Source of the DNA: Actinomycetota bacterium
GTDB taxonomy: Bacteria; Actinomycetota; Actinomycetes; S36-B12; UBA10799
DNA length: 7,508 bases
Assembly (NCBI GenBank): GCA_003452655.1
Contig: DMNR01000216.1
Span: 1-7,508 of the forward strand
Reading direction: 5' to 3'
Shown here: positions 6,026 through 7,508 of the stretch, piece by piece
Numbering within the stretch: the first letter of the stretch is position 1
Layout of the letters: each line of letters opens with the position of its first letter
Program-made: the position numbers and the translations under genes
Notes under the pieces: generated by a model
The model's database searches: none
What the model was told of the DNA's origin: nothing
Seen by the model: only the letters and a program-made list of their open reading frames with translations

Positions 6026-7051
6026 ATGGTGCCCGAGCCGCCACGTCCCACCATCCGGTGCCTCTTCGAGGACCTCGCTGACACCATCAGTGACGCTCGG
6101 CTGCGGAGCGCTCTACTGGCGAGGCAACTTCCAGACCTGAGCGTGCAGCTGCACGATGTCGATCACCCGATCGTGTCAGCTGCCAGCCACCGGTATACCG
6201 ATGGCGAGCCGCGTGGGCGGGACCGTTATCGGAGTGTGAGGGACCACCCCTGGGTTGAGTGTCGCCATGGCGAACGGTGGCGGGGGCTCGTCCTCTGGCA
6301 ACCCGCTGTGCAGTGCTGGCTCGGCTTCGCCGGATGGCATGAAGCCGACAGTCTGGACGATGTCTACGAGCGGTTCACCCGCCGGTGCACCTCAGGCGCC
6401 AAGACTGACTCCTCACACTTCCTCCCCACCAAGGACGACGATCTGAGGCTCCAGGCCGAACTGCTCCAGGTTCGGAAGTCCGAGCTCAAACAGGGTTTTC
6501 GTCGACGAGTACTTCAGTGCCTCCTCGCTGCAGTTTCGGCCCCAGAGACCGAGCAACAGGAGACGCTCCACGACGGATCCCTCCTGAGCGTCGTATTCCG
6601 CCCAGACGGCGACATCGACGAACTTACGCTGAGGATCGCAATTGACTGGCGAGGCGGCAAAGGCGCGCCCATCGTGGAAGACGTGAAGGATGCGGTGCCT
6701 GGGATCGCGAACAGTGAGTGGCAGATCATTCCGCCGGGCCCATTACGCCTCGACCCGGCCTTCTTCGTCTACGTGGACGACTCATGGGTCGGCCGGCTAA
6801 TGGACGCAGCCTCCGAGCATGGCCTTGAAGTCCTTGCGGCCGATCCGAATCTGGTGGTCGACCAACGTGATGGCGCTGCTCACACCATCCAGGGCAACTC
6901 GACGGTCACCGCCGCTTACGCCGAAGGGCACGTGGTTCGAGCACTCTGTGGCCGGCGATTCATTCCCCAAGCCGATCCTTCGACCGCCCCGCCTTGCTCG
7001 AAGTGCGAAGACCGACGGAAGCAACTCGAGTCGGGAAGCGCCTCGACGTAA
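6026..7051 (+). CDS. Unknown 341-residue protein with a C-terminal DUF3039-like zinc motif
   Basis: I cannot assign a function. An N-terminal region (about 40-120) has HDVDHPIV, DHPWVECRHGERWRGLVLW and WLGFAGWHEADSLDDVYERF, a Trp/His-rich pattern I associate with uncharacterised actinobacterial proteins of toxin-antitoxin-like loci. A charged helical stretch (about 138-170) follows, then a mixed alpha/beta middle. At the C-terminus His286, Cys308, Cys324 and Cys327, in the context RALCGRRFIP and PPCSKC, match the DUF3039 layout, where a His about 20 residues before ALCG and three Cys probably bind zinc. DUF3039 proteins are usually short and stand-alone, so a C-terminal placement in a 341-residue protein is unusual. 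It follows the HTH gene by 50 bases with no Shine-Dalgarno sequence. ATG 6026 and GTG 6029 are both possible, and a TGc-CATACT extended -10 (6014-6022) would fit a leaderless transcript. It may be the effector partner of the HTH protein (inference). Confidence 0.85.
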   Translation: MVPEPPRPTIRCLFEDLADTISDARLRSALLARQLPDLSVQLHDVDHPIVSAASHRYTDGEPRGRDRYRSVRDHPWVECRHGERWRGLVLWQPAVQCWLGFAGWHEADSLDDVYERFTRRCTSGAKTDSSHFLPTKDDDLRLQAELLQVRKSELKQGFRRRVLQCLLAAVSAPETEQQETLHDGSLLSVVFRPDGDIDELTLRIAIDWRGGKGAPIVEDVKDAVPGIANSEWQIIPPGPLRLDPAFFVYVDDSWVGRLMDAASEHGLEVLAADPNLVVDQRDGAAHTIQGNSTVTAAYAEGHVVRALCGRRFIPQADPSTAPPCSKCEDRRKQLESGSAST

Positions 7052-7151
7052 CCGCTACCAGGATTCGTGAGACCTCGACAACGGCCATGCCCTGACTCAG
7101 CTTCTCTCAGCACCTCGGCAGTCACCGTGAGCGTTCGATCAAACTGTTTGC

Positions 7152-7508
7152 GTGACACCCCGAACGGCAATCGAACAATTCACCGACGAGCGGCCGTCGC
7201 TCGATTCCTACTGGCGAGCACTGATCCTGTTCGGACGAAACGTCGCCTCGTACAAGTTCGCCTTGGGCCAGTCGCTGCTGGAGTTGGGCGCCGAAGTTCG
7301 GGAGCAGGTCACCCTCGACGAACTGGCCGTTCCGTTCTCCCGTCACGTCTGTCGACACCTTCGGGCGGTAGATCGGCAAGGCACATCGGAGCGCAGCAAG
7401 TTCCTGGACGCGTGCCGGGCACACAACGCCGGCGAGCTCAGCGAAGACGACCTGATCGAGACCACCCGCCGGTTGGGGTTCCAGAACGTCATCGACGCCT
7501 TCCATGTG
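7152..7508 (+). CDS. N-terminus of a probable HNH endonuclease-family protein, cut by the window edge
   Basis: The frame is open from GTG 7152 to the right edge, giving 119 codons. Upstream it is closed by TGA at 7128-7130 with no other start between, so GTG is the only candidate. No Shine-Dalgarno sequence is seen, and CAAACT (7140-7145) as a -10 would make the transcript leaderless. Recognisable blocks are SYWRALILFGRNVASYKFAL (about 25-44), SLLELG, FSRHVCRHLRAVDRQGTSERS (about 71-91), KFLDACRAHNAGELSEDDLI and GFQNVIDAFHV at the end. From memory this helical domain forms the N-terminal part of proteins ending in an HNH domain with the CFYC/VDHFF core, the core also seen in the pseudogene at 4407-5219. 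The HNH part would lie outside the window. The opposite-strand frame at 7122-7505 is its shadow. Coding is confident and the family is moderately so. Confidence 0.72.
   Translation, partial: MTPRTAIEQFTDERPSLDSYWRALILFGRNVASYKFALGQSLLELGAEVREQVTLDELAVPFSRHVCRHLRAVDRQGTSERSKFLDACRAHNAGELSEDDLIETTRRLGFQNVIDAFHV

Noticed and set aside
7052..7151. Terminator between the 341-residue gene and the edge gene
   Set aside because: Only short imperfect repeats such as CTGACTCAG are present; no stable stem with a T run.
7122..7505. 127-codon minus-strand open frame
   Set aside because: The plus strand here encodes a recognisable family N-terminus, so this is its antisense shadow.

Overview
The window looks like an accessory (defence or genomic-island type) region of a GC-rich bacterium, probably an actinomycete or a relative. 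The signs are frequent GTG starts, mostly G/C third codon positions, and an excisionase-type helix-turn-helix gene and a DUF3039-like zinc motif that I associate with Actinomycetota. No taxonomic marker is present, so this is inference.

Left half (1-4239, minus strand): three tightly coupled genes read leftwards. A 979-residue protein resembles, from memory, the STY4851/ECs_5259 family. It overlaps by 16 bases a 363-residue protein with a probable winged-helix N-terminal region. That gene overlaps by 4 bases (ATGA) the first 75 codons of a protein whose N-terminus resembles the large DUF1998-type helicases of Druantia anti-phage systems (DruE-like). The gene runs off the left edge and is not listed by simple start-to-stop ORF finding. 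Together they look like a Druantia-related defence operon, subtype unresolved.

Middle (4240-5519): a decayed stretch. An HNH endonuclease gene on the plus strand is broken by two opposite single-base frameshifts, each in a four-base homopolymer, and appears to have lost one zinc-ligand cysteine. Just downstream is the start of a gene of the phosphoribosyl-ATP-pyrophosphohydrolase/MazG-like type, stopped by an in-frame TAG after 21 codons. Before the next gene come a 9-bp tandem repeat and a plausible promoter.

Right half (5520-7508, plus strand): a 151-residue excisionase/antitoxin-type DNA-binding protein is followed after 50 bases by a 341-residue protein of unknown function. The latter has a tryptophan-rich N-terminal region and a DUF3039-like Cys motif at its C-terminus. 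The pair has a toxin-antitoxin-like layout, but no PIN toxin is seen. At the right edge a gene starts (7152, GTG) whose first 119 codons resemble the N-terminal domain of a defence-associated HNH endonuclease family, possibly the family of the broken gene at 4407-5219.

The most interesting candidates are the three-gene Druantia-like operon with its unassigned middle component, and the HTH plus DUF3039-like pair. All family assignments are from memory of motifs; no search was run.
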